64,000 nucleotides of DNA from assembly GCA_015501075.1 (NCBI GenBank), contig JADNYJ010000125.1, forward strand, positions 58,312 to 122,311. The letters run 5' to 3'. Of the stretch, positions 36,331 through 48,535 are shown in pieces; position 1 is the first letter of the stretch; each line of letters begins with the position of its first letter. The position numbers and the translations under genes were made by a program. The notes beneath the pieces were generated by a model. The model saw only the letters and a program-made list of their open reading frames with translations, had not been told where the DNA came from and did no database searches. Source of the stretch: Gymnopilus junonius. Taxonomy: Eukaryota > Basidiomycota > Agaricomycetes > Agaricales > Galerinaceae.

Positions 36331-36864
36331 ATGTCCGTGCAACAAGCCGCCGCCTTGCCCTCAGAGGATGACTGGGACAGGTCGCTGGTCGTCCAGCCAG
36401 ACCAGGAGCACCACCACCACACTCCCCGCAACTCCGTCGTCTTTCCTGCCGAAGACACCCCAGGCAGGGCCACCCGATTCTCCTCTGCAGAGCCCAGGCA
36501 GCAGGGCAAGCGCACCCTCAGCGAACTCCTGCGTCTCCATTCAGAGAAGGCCTGCGATGGCAAGTTCAGTCCGGAGGAGGCTTCTCGCATCGCTGATGTC
36601 CTCGGCCAGTGGGTCAGTATCTTTCCATCGTCCCTCGCCCTTGCTCACTGCTCCGTCCTAAAGATCAACGCGTCCTCGTCCCCCTACGAGGGCGAAGACG
36701 ACTTTTTCGTACGCGCTCAGTCACAGGATGATATCTCTGTCGCGTCAAAGAGGCCTGTACCCATCCAACTCACCCGTCCACGCGGAAGGAGCGAAAGCGC
36801 CAACTCGGCTTCAAATAATTCCAGACCCCCAAGCTCAACTGGTTTTATCACTACCTCTTCATGA
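36331..36864 (+). CDS. Small conserved protein of unknown function
   Basis: ATG 36331 (MSVQQAAALPSEDDWDRSLV) to stop about 36864, with one intron near 36613-36662 after DVLGQW. The middle block KRTLSELLRLHSEKACDGKF, continuing SPEEASRIADVLGQW, looks helical and folded. The ends are Ser-rich and disordered. It is read divergently from the proline-rich gene, with only about 140 bp between start codons, so the two may share a promoter. I do not recognise the family. Confidence 0.65.
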   Translation: MSVQQAAALPSEDDWDRSLVVQPDQEHHHHTPRNSVVFPAEDTPGRATRFSSAEPRQQGKRTLSELLRLHSEKACDGKFSPEEASRIADVLGQWVSIFPSSLALAHCSVLKINASSSPYEGEDDFFVRAQSQDDISVASKRPVPIQLTRPRGRSESANSASNNSRPPSSTGFITTSS

Positions 36865-37445
36865 CCCCCCCGCGTTCCCCTCTACGCTTTCACTCCTCCT
36901 GGATACCTGCGACTTACTCTTATCATCTATTTGGCTACGACATCTTTACGACTACTCACGACTGCCCAACGACCTTTACGACTCTTTTACGATCTGTCAC
37001 GCTTTCTTTGCTTTGAAAGTATAATACTTTTTTTTTTCTTCTGGAACAACATAGTGTTTTTTTTTTCACTGTACCTATACCACACGCAATGCTAGCTAGA
37101 TGTTCCATAGCTATAATGCACAGCTCTGGCAGCTATTCTAAAATTCGTCTTTCTTGTTAAGCGGTCCCGGAGAGTCAGCCCAACTCTTTGGCAGTACTAT
37201 TGTTTGACTTTTGACTCGACTCGGCGGGTTTGTTGAGCAGTGCCGCACATTCGGTTCACACAATCCTTGCAATTCACACTGGATTCAACAAACCTCGGCC
37301 GCCTCGTGGTGAACGCGACGCGACGCGCATGGGGGTCAATTAGGAATGTGGCACGGTCACGTGTTTCAAGTTGAACTTGTCCTTTGCAAACCATTTGATT
37401 CCTTTCATTACCACCACGACTTGATGAAATAACTCCTTTATATCC
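36865..37445. other. Intergenic region before the acidic nuclear-type gene
   Basis: About 580 bp with two T runs (near 37028 and 37057) and no gene that I can support. Confidence 0.35.
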
Positions 37446-40400
37446 ATGGCAGAGAACAAACGCCCAACCTTTATTGATAGCAGTCCCACCACGAGTAGAG
37501 ACGGAGCAAATAGGAGCGAGAAACGTGTTGATTTTGCCTCATTGGCACCACGCAAGGTCAAGGCGAGCAAGCACTCTGTCCCTATGGCAATGCGACCCCA
37601 GAACCATATCATTGAGGAGGAGGAGGAAGAGGACATGCGCAAGGAAAGCCTGGTCGACACTCAGAGAATGCAGTTGATCAGTCCTCCACCTGAAGAGACG
37701 TTGAGAAGGAACTCGGTGCGTATCGTTGCCTCTCGTGTTCTATCATTTCTTATGGACCTTTATAGAGACTTAGTGCCCAGTTTACGCCATCCCTGTTGGC
37801 TACTGTATCTTCTCCAGGACCTGTTCAGGGCTCTACCACGAAGCGGAAGCGTCTGCAACGGGCCCATGCACCCTCATCTTCGGTTGGCACAATTGACAAT
37901 GCTACGGCAGCAGGATCAACCGAAGCTCAACAAGCTATCGAGGCCACTCCAAATCCCAAACCACGCAAGCAGGGCAGGCATACACGGGTCCCATCGACAG
38001 AAGTGGAGTCACCTACCAGAGGCTCCTTCACCTTGGTTGCTCGTAGCCCAACCAAGTCTGAAAGCGGCCGCAGGAGGGATATAAATACGACCCCCTCCAA
38101 GCCCAAGCGAGTAATTGTCCAGAGTCCACACGCAGCCAACCCGGATGCGGACTTCATTCTGCCTGTTTCCTTGTCTTTTCTCTCCGCTGCTCCTGCGAGA
38201 AGAGCTGTGCTCGGTGCGAGAGCGTCGAGGAGGAGCGCTACGCCTATTCCACCTTATGAACCACCGACCGACGTCTTTACCCCCCCACGAGAGGTCTTCA
38301 TGAGCCCAGTCCCAAAGACGATCTCCAAGAGCTCCAAGAGGAAGACACCAGCTACCACCAAGGCAAACACCAGGAAGTCAAGAGTCTCAAATCTGAGCGT
38401 AGTGACTACTCAAGTCAAAAAGGAAATTCCGGATGATATCGACTTGATGGCGCCAATGCCACCTCCTAGTCCCTCTGATGATCCCCTACTGCTCAGTGGC
38501 CCGCCTGAGCCACCCATTGAATCAAGCCCGTCCAGGAGGCCTGCAGCCAGGCGACATTCGGTGTCTATTCCAGCGCAAAACGAAATGATGTTGCCACCTT
38601 CTTCCCCGGAGCCGCCTTTGGATTCGGAGGATATCCATGCGGTGAAGACATTCGAATGGAACAGGCTGGCCGATGGGTCAATGGACACGGAAGAGGACAG
38701 CATGATGGACGACCCAAGGGACAGAGACGTCGCCCCTGTGAAGTTGTTTGACTTTGATAATTTGGAGTACGGGTCAGGAGACGTTGGTGGATGGAGCGAC
38801 AGTGATGAGGAGGTTGAGCTGGATAAGGGAAAGGGAAAGGAATTAGGAGAGTTTGAAGAGGAGGGCGAGGGCGAGTACACGGGCAAGTGGAAGATGATGA
38901 GAGTTCCGACGAAGCAGGATCCGCCTAGCAGCGCTACCAGGACCAGAATGGAACTGTGGGGAAGGCCAATTAGTCCCTTCCCTTTCTCGAAAGACAGACT
39001 GGATCTGGTCGGTGAAGAGGAAGAAGAAGAAGCAAAGATGAGGAGAAGTGAGAAGAATGTCGGTGGAACCTGAAGAACCAGCTGAATTGATGGGACCCAC
39101 TGTGTCTCGAGATAGAAGCCCTGTCGAGCAGGAACTAGACATTGATGAGCATGCCAGAGAGGAAGAACAGGTCCAGAACATGTCCGTTGGACCTGAGGAA
39201 GCGGTCGACCCTCCGGTCCCTTCTGTGTTTGAAGAAGTATATCAAAGAGATGAAGAAGACGAAGAAGAAGAACGGCAGGTCCGCGAAATGTCGATTGAAG
39301 TTGATGATGAGGATGATGATGGACCGTCGAATCAAGAAATACTCCTTCCCGAAACGCCTGAATTTATTCGAGAGCCTTCTCCGGTTCCTACGGTTGCCGA
39401 CGTCCCTCCTGTCGAAATAGTTTCCTCACATTCTGTGGAGTCACTTGAGGCTTCTCATTCATCTCTCAATCAGGACTCTCAGACCTTGGTAGATGAAGAG
39501 AGTCAAATGCAAGGAGTCGCCTCTGAATTCCAAGATGCGATGGAAGACGACGAAGGAGACAGCATCAGCGATATGGAAGATATGCCTGGTTTCGTTAAGA
39601 TCACAAGTGCAGATCCACGCGCAGCTGCAAGGGCAGCTGCTATACTCAAGCAGGTCTGTTCTTTACTTTTTTCACACCAGCAAAAACAGTTTGAACTAAC
39701 ATAACACGGATAGCATGATTATGATTGCTTCACCCGAATCATTGAGAGGGGAGGTAAACGACGTCGCGCTTCCCATTCAGGCGTGGATGACTTGGCAAAG
39801 GAAAGTCGGAGACGCGACGTAACTGCGTCTGGCATAACCAAGTCTGTGTCCAAGAATAAACGCCGGTCAACTCTGGGCATGGGTGTCATTGGCGACCACG
39901 TATTTATTCCTGGAACGCCCGTGACAACATTGCCTGAATTGCTCAAGGAGGCAGAGGTCGAAGTCGGTCGTGAACTCGAGCACGATCATCGAGATGATGT
40001 CCGACTTTCATCTGAGCTTTGGCCTATCAAGGCAAGCTTAACAGGGTCCGGACAAAGAGACCCCTTCAAGACACCTTTGCCTGACAGGCACAGAGCCAGG
40101 GCTTCCGCTACGAACATCTCTGTTCAGAGCACCCTTTACGATAGTGGAGAACGACCTTGGACCAAGGAAGAATGGAAGCTTCTCGATGCTTGTTTCACTG
40201 ACGAACGGCTTGATCTTGGAGTCGCATTGGAAGATGTTCCGGAAGGTACTCTGGCGCCTGTTGATATGGTGTCTGTTGACGACGTGGTTGAACGATTTGT
40301 CTGCCTTGTGGGTGGCGAGGGGGTTACCCAAGTTTACGGCGATGCTTGGTCCAGGTTAGATTTCGTTTTTTTTTTTAAAGGTCATTGGATCGTGACTGAC

Positions 40401-41465
40401 ATCTTAGCTTCCAGAGAAAGCGTAACGCAAAGGACTTTGGCTTTACAAAGGAAGCAACGTGCGGGGAATGTGGCCCGGCCTACCACCCCTCGTTCAGTCT
40501 CCTTCACCTTCTCACCCTCTGTCCCTCTCAGCAGCAAAGGTGCTGGTGCGCTCGGAGGAAAGAACAGAATACCAAGTATGGAGGTGCCCGACTTTACCCC
40601 TCTTGGCAGACGGTCTGGCCCGCCTCGTAGATCGCGGCCTGCCCTTCCGCAACCGCTCGGACAAGATGCACCTTTCGCTAACCTTCCGGTAGAAGTGAAC
40701 GGAAGTGCATCCCGACGAGTTCCTCCTACCTTGCTCGCCCCCAGATATTCGCACCTATTAGATGAGGCGAAACTAATAAGCCAGGGCGACGTAACAGTGT
40801 GTCAAGATCAAGCCAAGAACCTAGTTGAAGAGGATTTGACTGACCATGAGCGCGATGTGTCCTCGTCATCGAGTAACGTGTCCTTTGGTCTTCAAGTTGA
40901 CAATCAGGACGACAGCTGTCTGACGCCACAGCTGGATGTTGATACACGGAACCATACCATTGGCAAACGTGTCAAAGGGTTTCTTTTCTCTTACCTCCCC
41001 TCACTTTCATCCAAATCTTCGGCATCTTTTCTGTTGCATAAGCAGAACACCATACGTCAGCCAGGCCTACCTTTACCTCCTCCTAACCTTCTCGAGAAAG
41101 TGCGTGGGCCAGTGACAACTCCTGCACGGCAACCTCTTCCGAAGCCCATACATCCAAAAGAACTTGTCCAGCTTCATCCTGCACCTCCCTCTGCACCTTC
41201 AGCTTTGCCTCGGCCAACAAAACCACAGAGGCTGGTTGAATTACACCCTCTACCACCCCTAGCAGAGAAGCCTATAGTCACACAAAGTGCATCTGTGCGT
41301 CCACGAAGAAGCAGTGGTGCTAGTGTGAAAGATCTTGTGAAGGGTTTTGAAAGGTTGGAAAAGGAAAAATTAGATAGTAATCCTTTAAGGAAGGTGAGGA
41401 GCATAGGAGACATTAGAAAGAAACATAACAGCTCAGTGGACACAAGGCCAAGATGGAAGTTTTAG
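37446..41465 (+). CDS. Large acidic, disordered nuclear-type protein of unknown function
   Basis: ATG 37446 (MAENKRPTFIDSSPTTSRDG) to stop at about 41465, roughly 1,200 residues. It has basic Ser/Pro-rich stretches with SPxK-like sites, and a long Glu/Asp-rich middle (about 38640-39330) in which a short phrase is repeated in varied form (MSVEPEE, MSVGPEE, MSIEVDD). An ordered block follows (RPWTKEEWKLLDACFTDERL at about 40150-40210, then VDDVVERFVCLVGGEGV), with a Pro-rich tail. The WTKEEWKLLD start resembles a SANT/Myb-type helix, but the rest does not confirm that. Introns near 37714-37780, 39654-39714 and 40354-40408. One base appears to be missing near 39041. Composition suggests a nuclear or chromatin role; this is inference. 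Confidence 0.6.
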
Positions 41466-42589
41466 AGTATAGTAATAATTTTATTTTCATATTGGGTTCT
41501 AGTGAGGTTCCTATTCTTACACTCACTCCACCTGTTGGTCTTAATAAAATCTCTTACTGCTCTGGAGCAATAATCCAATATTAAGGTTACTTTCTCACTA
41601 AGTATCCTGGAGAATTTGATGTTGAGTAAATAACTTTTCCATGTGGTTAATGAAAGATTCTACAGCTGAATAGTGTCCCTTAAATGTCTAGGGTGCTTTG
41701 TTAGAACCTCTTACACTTTGGCAATGGTGTAGTCTATGTATGTAACATTCAATAAAACCCTTAGACTTTCTTTCAAGGAAGGTAGAGATTCAGGTACAAG
41801 AACAATTAGATTCCGTCCTTCTCAGATGGATGCTTATATACTACAATATCAATTGTACCTACTATCTAAGGTAATTATTCAATCTCCAACTGAATATTGG
41901 ATACTCAGGTTGTCCACCTATGCCCCAATACTCTCCCTCAAGCTGTGATGATGTGTGGATAGATTAGATACATGCCTAGAGGCCAGATAGTAGCCATCAA
42001 TTTGTACTTGTTTACTGTTACCTACTAAGGCAGTGACTCTGCCTTATTTGGAATATAGTTAACCTTTGTCCTGTTCTCCCATCTGGCTGTGCTCTCTTAC
42101 CCTGCCTGAGGGTTTCCTTCCTCTAACCTTGCTGGCTAAGCACCCAGACATCTGCTTCCCAGTCATGGGTGACATGATCTCTCTGCCTAGAGTTACAAGG
42201 CCATCTGAGGAGTCATCCTACTTAGGTAGCTGCTCCTCCCTCTTTCTGGAGGTTGATGCACTCTCCAGCTGCTCCCTCCTTTCCCCTTAGGTCTGATGCA
42301 CCTTTGGGTAGCTCCCTTTGGGATGCCAGCCTCTGCACCGAAGTCCTGCAACCACCAAGCATCACAATGGTAGGGGCACTGCAGACTTCAACCTACAGTT
42401 GCTGATGATCCTCAAAAATGATGTCTTCTTTGCTTCCTGCCCTTGCACTCTCACTGCACTAAGCTCTCTCTGAGATGCTTGTGCTTGAGTATCAGGTAGT
42501 AGCCTTTTGGTTATTCTACTTGACCTGGGTGGTTGAGGAGAGGAATTGACTTGCCACCTCACTCCCCTTCCTATAGATATCTTCTTAGC
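41466..42589. other. Start of the repeat island, with possible LTR remnant near 41690-41950
   Basis: Composition and style change here from gene sequence to degenerate repeat sequence. On the minus strand a purine-rich stretch (CTTGAGGGAGAGTATTGG, about 41925-41942) is followed by a sequence that ends in TTCTAACA near 41703, as a copia-type polypurine tract and LTR would. There is no second copy in the window, so this is only a candidate. The segment 42060-42590 has no intact frame. Confidence 0.25.
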
Positions 42590-42885
42590 TTCAATAAGCT
42601 CTATGGTCATCTATTCTCTCCTGTGATCTGTCCCTTCAAGAGGTTGACTTCCAGGAGATCCCTATGCTATGTTACTGTTCTCCCCAGGCTGGTCCTCCTC
42701 CTCCTCCTCCCCTTTCTTACACCCTTTTCTTGGATTCAACTCTCTCCCTGGATGGAAACCTTTTCTTCTTATGGTCCCTTGGAGCCCTCTCTGCTGTTGG
42801 AAGGATTGGTTGAAGCTGTGTTGAGGTTTTGGGGCATTAGGATATTGGTTTGATGGAGGTTTCAGATGTGCTGGCTCATGGTTTG
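42590..42885. repeat. Dispersed ~300-bp block, copy R1
   Basis: This block is similar to 48235-48535. Shared phrases include CTTCAAGAGGTTGACT, TACTGTTCTCCCCAGG followed by CTGGTCCTC, and GGAAGGATTGG. Both copies run directly into the ~160-bp tandem array at a phrase ending GTTTGGGCC. The minus strand shows broken lysine/glutamate-rich coding potential, which may be a relic of a transposon protein. Confidence 0.6.
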
Positions 42886-43133
42886 GGCCATAACTCCAGA
42901 ACGAACAGTCGGATCATCAAGCAGTTTCTTGCGATGGAATTCCATTGTTAAGATGATCCAGACAACCCATTGCATACCCAGATCGGCCCTGTATTGGCTG
43001 AGATACATCATAACTCCCTTAAACCCTCCCCCTCAGAGTACTTGATCTATATCTTTGGATCTGCTCTACCTATGCCCAAATGGATTTGTGCTATATATTC
43101 CCCTCACTGAGGCAAATCAGATGACCCCAGGTG
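42886..43133. repeat. ~160-bp tandem array, first segment (left of hAT insertion)
   Basis: About one and a half degenerate units. The phrase GGATTTGTG...CCCCTCA...GGCAAATC that marks each unit lies near 43081-43120. The unit is cut by the hAT element and resumes at 46348. Confidence 0.6.
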
Positions 43134-46100
43134 CAGTGTTGTCACTGATGGGGGTCTGACCTCATCTGTCAATGAGTCCAGTCAATGACAGCTGTCAAGT
43201 CAAACTTTTTGACAGATGGGGTCAATGGCTGTCGTGGGATACTGGTATCCCAGTTATTTTTCACTGCCGGTCCTGTTTCATCCTCCTCTGATACCCCAAA
43301 ACTGTCAAAACACATCATTTCATCAAATTATTAGATATGCAAACACAATAGATAGTTCATACATAGTCTATAAATCAAAGAGTGATATCTATATAAGTTT
43401 TTGAAGCAAAGAGTCAAAGCAGAGTCACGGTGTGTTCACATGTTCTCAAGTCATGTCGAGGCTGTGTTATCCACCATCTCCACATCTTGGTTCATCACCG
43501 TCTCCTGTTCACAACTCGTGTCATACGCAGCCAGCTCTGCTTCCAGATTTTGAACACCAGCCTTCCAGTAGAATTCAAAACATGCCAAAGCCTTCTTATC
43601 ACCTTCAGCTGGATAGTCAAAAAGTTTCTTGAGAGGTATTTGTCAATGTTGGCAAGGTTGCTGGGCAGGAGGTTGAGGTGGACCAGAAATAGGTGGCAAT
43701 ATGCTTTGGGGTAAGTTGTCATCATCATCGTCACCCTCAGATTCAACTCCAATCGCATCAGCGATGATTGAATCAATGAATTAGGCTGGACTTGCATCTG
43801 CATCAGCGGTACTGGTCTCTGTCATGTCTAGTTCTCTGAATTTATGCTTCTTTTGGGTTGGAACCAATCCGGCAGCTATGTGATGTCTCATGATGTCCGT
43901 TTTCACCATCCCTGTCTTGTGGACTGTTTTTGTATTGAGCTTATTCCATCTCTTCATGTGGATGTTCCCAAAAATGCTGAATGATCTCTCGCAGCCCACC
44001 AAATTGGCGATTACACTGAGGATATGAATGGTGAGCTTTGTGAGGGAATTATGACTGGTGGGGGGTTCATTATCCTTTTGAGTATCGATCCACTTCCACA
44101 GAAAGACAAGATCAAGCAGGAGGTTCTTTATAACAGCAGGTAAGATCATTTTAGCTGATAATCAAAAGACTAAGGTGATGTACTGAATCTAAAAACATTT
44201 GGGACACCTCTTCCAGTTCTGTCTGATCAAAAACGAACTCACTCCTCCTCCTCCAGTAGTCAGTGAATGCTGTCATCAAGAAAACATTAGATTTTTGGAG
44301 ATAGATGCACTCAAAAACACACTTTACAATGTCAAGCATGCCACGTTCATTCAGTGCAGATGGATTGAAGATTTTGTGGTCAATGTAAGGGTTAAAGAAA
44401 ACAGCAAGAATGAAAATATTCTGATCCGCTTTTGCCCAGTGCTTCTCCAGACTCTTGAGAATACCATCGCGTGACTGACTGTCGATCTTAGCATTACTGT
44501 AGATGCAAAAAAGATTCGCCAATGTGATGAGAACATGGTCAAGATGGGTGTGTGATGCCTGCATGATGTTGGCTGCAATTGCTAGGGGTTCAAGAATGGA
44601 TTGGATGCTAATGAGCAACAGATTCAGTACTTAAGTATATGGCATTGGTGAAAAGGAAATCTAAACTTACATCAGAAGGTCATCCCAGAATTGGTTGTCC
44701 GACACAGTAGCCAAAACTTCTCTTGCTGCCTCTTTTGACTCTGCCTTGCGCCCAGCACATTCTAGCAATGCAAGCTCATGGCAGATGGAACAGGAGCGTA
44801 CAGCCATCTTGACCTTGAGGAGTTGTGAGATGGAAAGGTAGTGGGCTGTCCAACATGTAATTACTAGCAGGATGAGCACCCACAAGTCTCTGTGGTAAGT
44901 GTAGCATTGCTCATCATTAAGCATAGCTAATGCTGCACTGTGCCCATTGAACCAGACAATAACAACCAAAGCCTTCTTCACACTTGTGAGATAGCCTACT
45001 TTGAGGCCTAGAAAATCCCTGACGACCAGATTGATTTGGTGAGCCCAACAGACAAGGACGAAGATCCAGTCAAACTTTTGACGTAAGAGACGCTGCATTT
45101 TTTTACCATCAGGCCCATCATCAGTACACCATGCAATCAACTCAACTCTGTATCAAGTCTTCATGAATTCAATGTCATCCAAGACTAGTTCCAGCAGACG
45201 GTCACCTGTCTTAGGCTCACCAGTCATATCATGTGTTTTGAGGAGGTACAGCTGTAAAAGTAAGTCAGTATGTCAATAATTCATATCTCAAATGCATCTC
45301 ACCTCATTCTCGATGGTCATTACAGTGGTAATGACATTGGTTTTCGCAACATTCTTCCATCTGTCACACTGCCCAGTCACAAATTTGCCTCTAACCTTCT
45401 CCTCAACTCGATCCTCAACCGTTTTAATGTGCGCGTCCAAAACTTGGCCACTCAGAATGTGCTGATTGGGGACAAAGATGTTCCTCAGAAGCCACTTGGC
45501 AGAAAACAAGTGCGTTTGTGGATTATTGGCTGTGTTCCATGGAATCATGCATGCAACAAACCATTCACACACATCACTTTTGAAATCAGCCTGCTCTCCA
45601 CTCCTCTTTTTTGGACCTTCTGAATGATGGACTTCTGAAAAACTCAAAGTTGGAGTGAGTGAGGGAGACTTCGGCTTTGATTTGCTGGCTTTGCGTGCAT
45701 TATACTCATCGAATCACATTCAATTTTCTTCCTGACTTCTTCTGTGATGTTTTTGCACTCCTTTAAAAGGTGCCTCTTCATGACATCCAGCTTGCTGACA
45801 GTTGGGTTGACCCCAAGAAGTGCAGTACCTGTTTTTTTTAAACAAGATCATGACTCTTTACATGGTAAAACACCATTAGCTATGAACCTTCATTCACTAA
45901 TGTCTGCTGTCCCAGATGGATGCACAGTGACATGAAGGACAGCCTCTTTATCCAAAGCTTGCAACTTGAGAACATGTATATGAACGCAATATTTGCAGAA
46001 TGCATTAGGGTGGGACTGATCAGTCTTATACTTGGTTCTGTTGCCATAGAAGTGATCCCACAAGGGTGATTTTGGCAGCATTGTTGATGGCTAGGGAGTG

Positions 46101-46347
46101 AATGAGTGTTGGAAGGCAGAAAGAGAGCTCGAATGAGAGGGCATCATATTTTCTTCCTCCTCAAAGTCCAATTAGTTTGCGATATGAGTCGCGATGTAGG
46201 CATAACTAGAAGATATCTAATCTAATCATTTATAGTAAACATGTGACATTGACCCATCAACAACTATTGACTGACCCATCAAAGTTTGATGGACCCTTTG
46301 ACGTGATGACTTCTATTGACCGGCATTGATGGGTCAAGACAACATTG
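43134..46347 (-). mobile_element. hAT-family DNA transposon, non-functional
   Basis: A 3.2-kb element. The left end reads CAGTGTTGTC (43134-43143), and the right end read in reverse is CAATGTTGTC (46338-46347), so the terminal inverted repeats match at 9 of 10 bases. The flanks are CCCAGGTG (43126-43133) and CCTAGGCG (46348-46355), which fit an 8-bp target duplication with two transitions. Sub-terminal TTGACCC/TGATGGGTCAA-type motifs repeat near both ends, as is usual for hAT elements. Removing the element rejoins one unit of the tandem array, so this is a nested insertion. Confidence 0.75.
43781..46081 (-). pseudogene. hAT transposase, broken
   Basis: The protein starts at 46081 with a BED-type zinc finger (SPLWDHFYGN...HPNAFCKYC). 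It continues with NIFVPNQHILSGQV, the block WCTDDGPDGKKMQRLLRQKF (about 45070-45130), CWAHQINLVVRDFLGL, and the C-terminal hAT dimerisation region (LSVIANLVGCERSFSIFG, about 43975-44030) ending near 43781. These blocks are spread over several frames with in-frame stops (for example near 45150) and short gaps that may be introns. Enough is broken that an active product is unlikely. Confidence 0.75.
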
Positions 46348-48234
46348 CCTAGGCGCATCACGTTAGGCCTCCAATTCATTATTCTGCGAAGCAATCTCCT
46401 CCCTTTGGCCCATTTATAGGTTTTTGCTTCATAACTCTGCAACTGTTTTGTGTATTGATGAACAGATTTGTGTGCCGGATTCACCTCTTCAATGCGAATC
46501 TAATAAGCTCACACATGTCAAGATCGGCCTCCAATTCATAATTCTGCAAAGCATCCTCCTCCTCTAGCTCATTTATAGGTGTTTGCCTTGTATCTCCACA
46601 TCTGCTTCACCTATCAACAAACGGATTTGTTCCCCAGATTTCCTTCACCAAGACTAAATGAACAAGCCCAGACATGTCAAGATTGGCCTCCAATTTGATA
46701 TTCTGCAATACAACCTCCTCTTAGCTCATTTCCAGGAGTTTGCCCCATATCACCACAACCACTAGGCGCATGAACACACGGATTTGTGCTGTGGATTACC
46801 CTTCATGAGGCAAATCCAATGAGCCCTTAAACGCACAAATTGACCACCAAATTGTTGTCCAGTGAAGAAACCTCCTCCTTTGCTCCATTTATAGGTGTTT
46901 GCTTTGTACCTCCACAACCACTTCACTTATCAATAAATGGATTTGTATGCCGGATTCCTCTCATCGAAGCGAATCAGCCAGCCCAAGCGCATTAATATTG
47001 GCCTCTGAATTGTAATTCTGTGAAGCATCCTCCTCCTCTTGTCCTTTTTTAGGTGTTTGCCTTGTATCTCCACAACTGCTATTCCTATCAACAAACAGAT
47101 TTGTGCTGTGGATTACCCTTTATGAGGCAAATCTAACAAGCTCAGGAGCGTCAGGATTGGCCTCCAATTCATCATTTCACAAAGAAACCTCCTCCTTTGC
47201 TCCATTTATAGGTTTCTCCTTCATTCCTCGAGAATGAGTGGCCATATAGTCAAATGGATTCTTGGACCTCGTGTTCCTCATTAATGCGAATCGAATAAGC
47301 CTTTCCACATGCAAATCCGTTGCCATACTGTTGTGCAGTAAGACATCCTCCCCATCTTTGGTTATTTGAGAGGAAATTGGATTGTATCTCCATGGAAAAT
47401 GGTCGTATCACTGAATGGTTTCATGCCCTGTGTTCCCTTACTTAAGGCAAATCAAACAGACCCTTGAGCATATGAATTGGTTGCCAAATCATTGTACAGC
47501 AAGACAACCTCCCTATCTTCACTTATTTGGGAGGAAATTGCCTCATATCTTCACAACAAAAAGTGCTATCATCAAACAGTTTTGTACCCCATGTTCCCCT
47601 CATTAAGGTGGTTCAACCAAGTCCTTACACATCCAAATCGACCATTAATTCATAGCACAGTACCCAAATCTTCTATATCTCATCCTTTCCAAGGTTTGGA
47701 CCTTATATCTTTGCAATCACACCTCCTACCATGAATTGGATTACTGCTCTGGGTTCCCCTTTATGAACCGATTCTGATGAGCCCTCAAGCATTGGAATTG
47801 GATCCAGAATCATGAAATTGCGAACACTTCTCTTGGACTCTCTTTCCTATCTTCTGCAATGTTTCAGCCTTTATATTTCTATAATGACAATGCCTATCAA
47901 CAAGCTGCTTAATGCTTTGAATTCCCCTCATCAATACAATGTTAGCAAGTCCTTATGCATTGAGATTGACTGAAGATTGGCTGTACTGCATGGCTGCCCT
48001 TGAATTTTCGCCTTTTTAGAGGTTTTGGCTTATATCTCCAGAATGGCTAGGCCTCTTGTGAAGCAGATACCTGCAATGGATTCTCCTTCATGAGAGGATT
48101 CTAGCGAGCCCTAATACATTTGGATTGGACAAAGATTGAGTGAAATGCAAGACTACCTTCTGGAACTCCCTTTTCAAGCTACTCTGAAGATTCAACCTTG
48201 CCTCCTGTGGATGGCTTCTATTATTGCTATATCT
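46348..48234. repeat. ~160-bp tandem array, second segment
   Basis: Units recur at about 159-160 bp (range 157-168). The anchor GAGCCC/AAGCCC/AAGCTC occurs near 46505, 46664, 46821, 46979, 47138, 47297, 47458, 47619, 47779, 47947 and 48106. Each unit also carries CTCATTTATAGGTGTTTGC-like, ATATCTCCACAAC-like and GGATTTGTGCTGTGG-like phrases in the same order. Copies are diverged and hold no shared reading frame. Confidence 0.75.
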
Positions 48235-48535
48235 TGCTACTGCAAGCTCTATGAATGTTCTATTCCCTTTAATGAAGTGTTCCTTCAAGAGGTTGACTCC
48301 AAGAAGGACCCTCTGTTATGCAGCATACTACTGTTCTCCCCAGGCTGGTCCTCTCCCCTTTCTATGCTTCTTTCTTAGATCTAACTGTCTCCTTGGATGG
48401 ATCTCCCCCTCAATCTGGTTCTTTGAAGTCCTCTCTAGTGCTGGAAGGATTGGATGATGTTGTGTTGAGATTTTGGGTTGATAGGAGATTGTGTTGAGGT
48501 TGGTTTTAGATGTGCTAGATCATTGTTTGGGCCTT
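48235..48535. repeat. Dispersed ~300-bp block, copy R2
   Basis: The second copy of the block at 42590-42885, also followed immediately by tandem units. On the minus strand, from about 48288 down past the block, runs a 66-residue open frame (MKEHFIKGNRTFIELAVARY...). It looks like a relic and not a gene. Confidence 0.6.
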
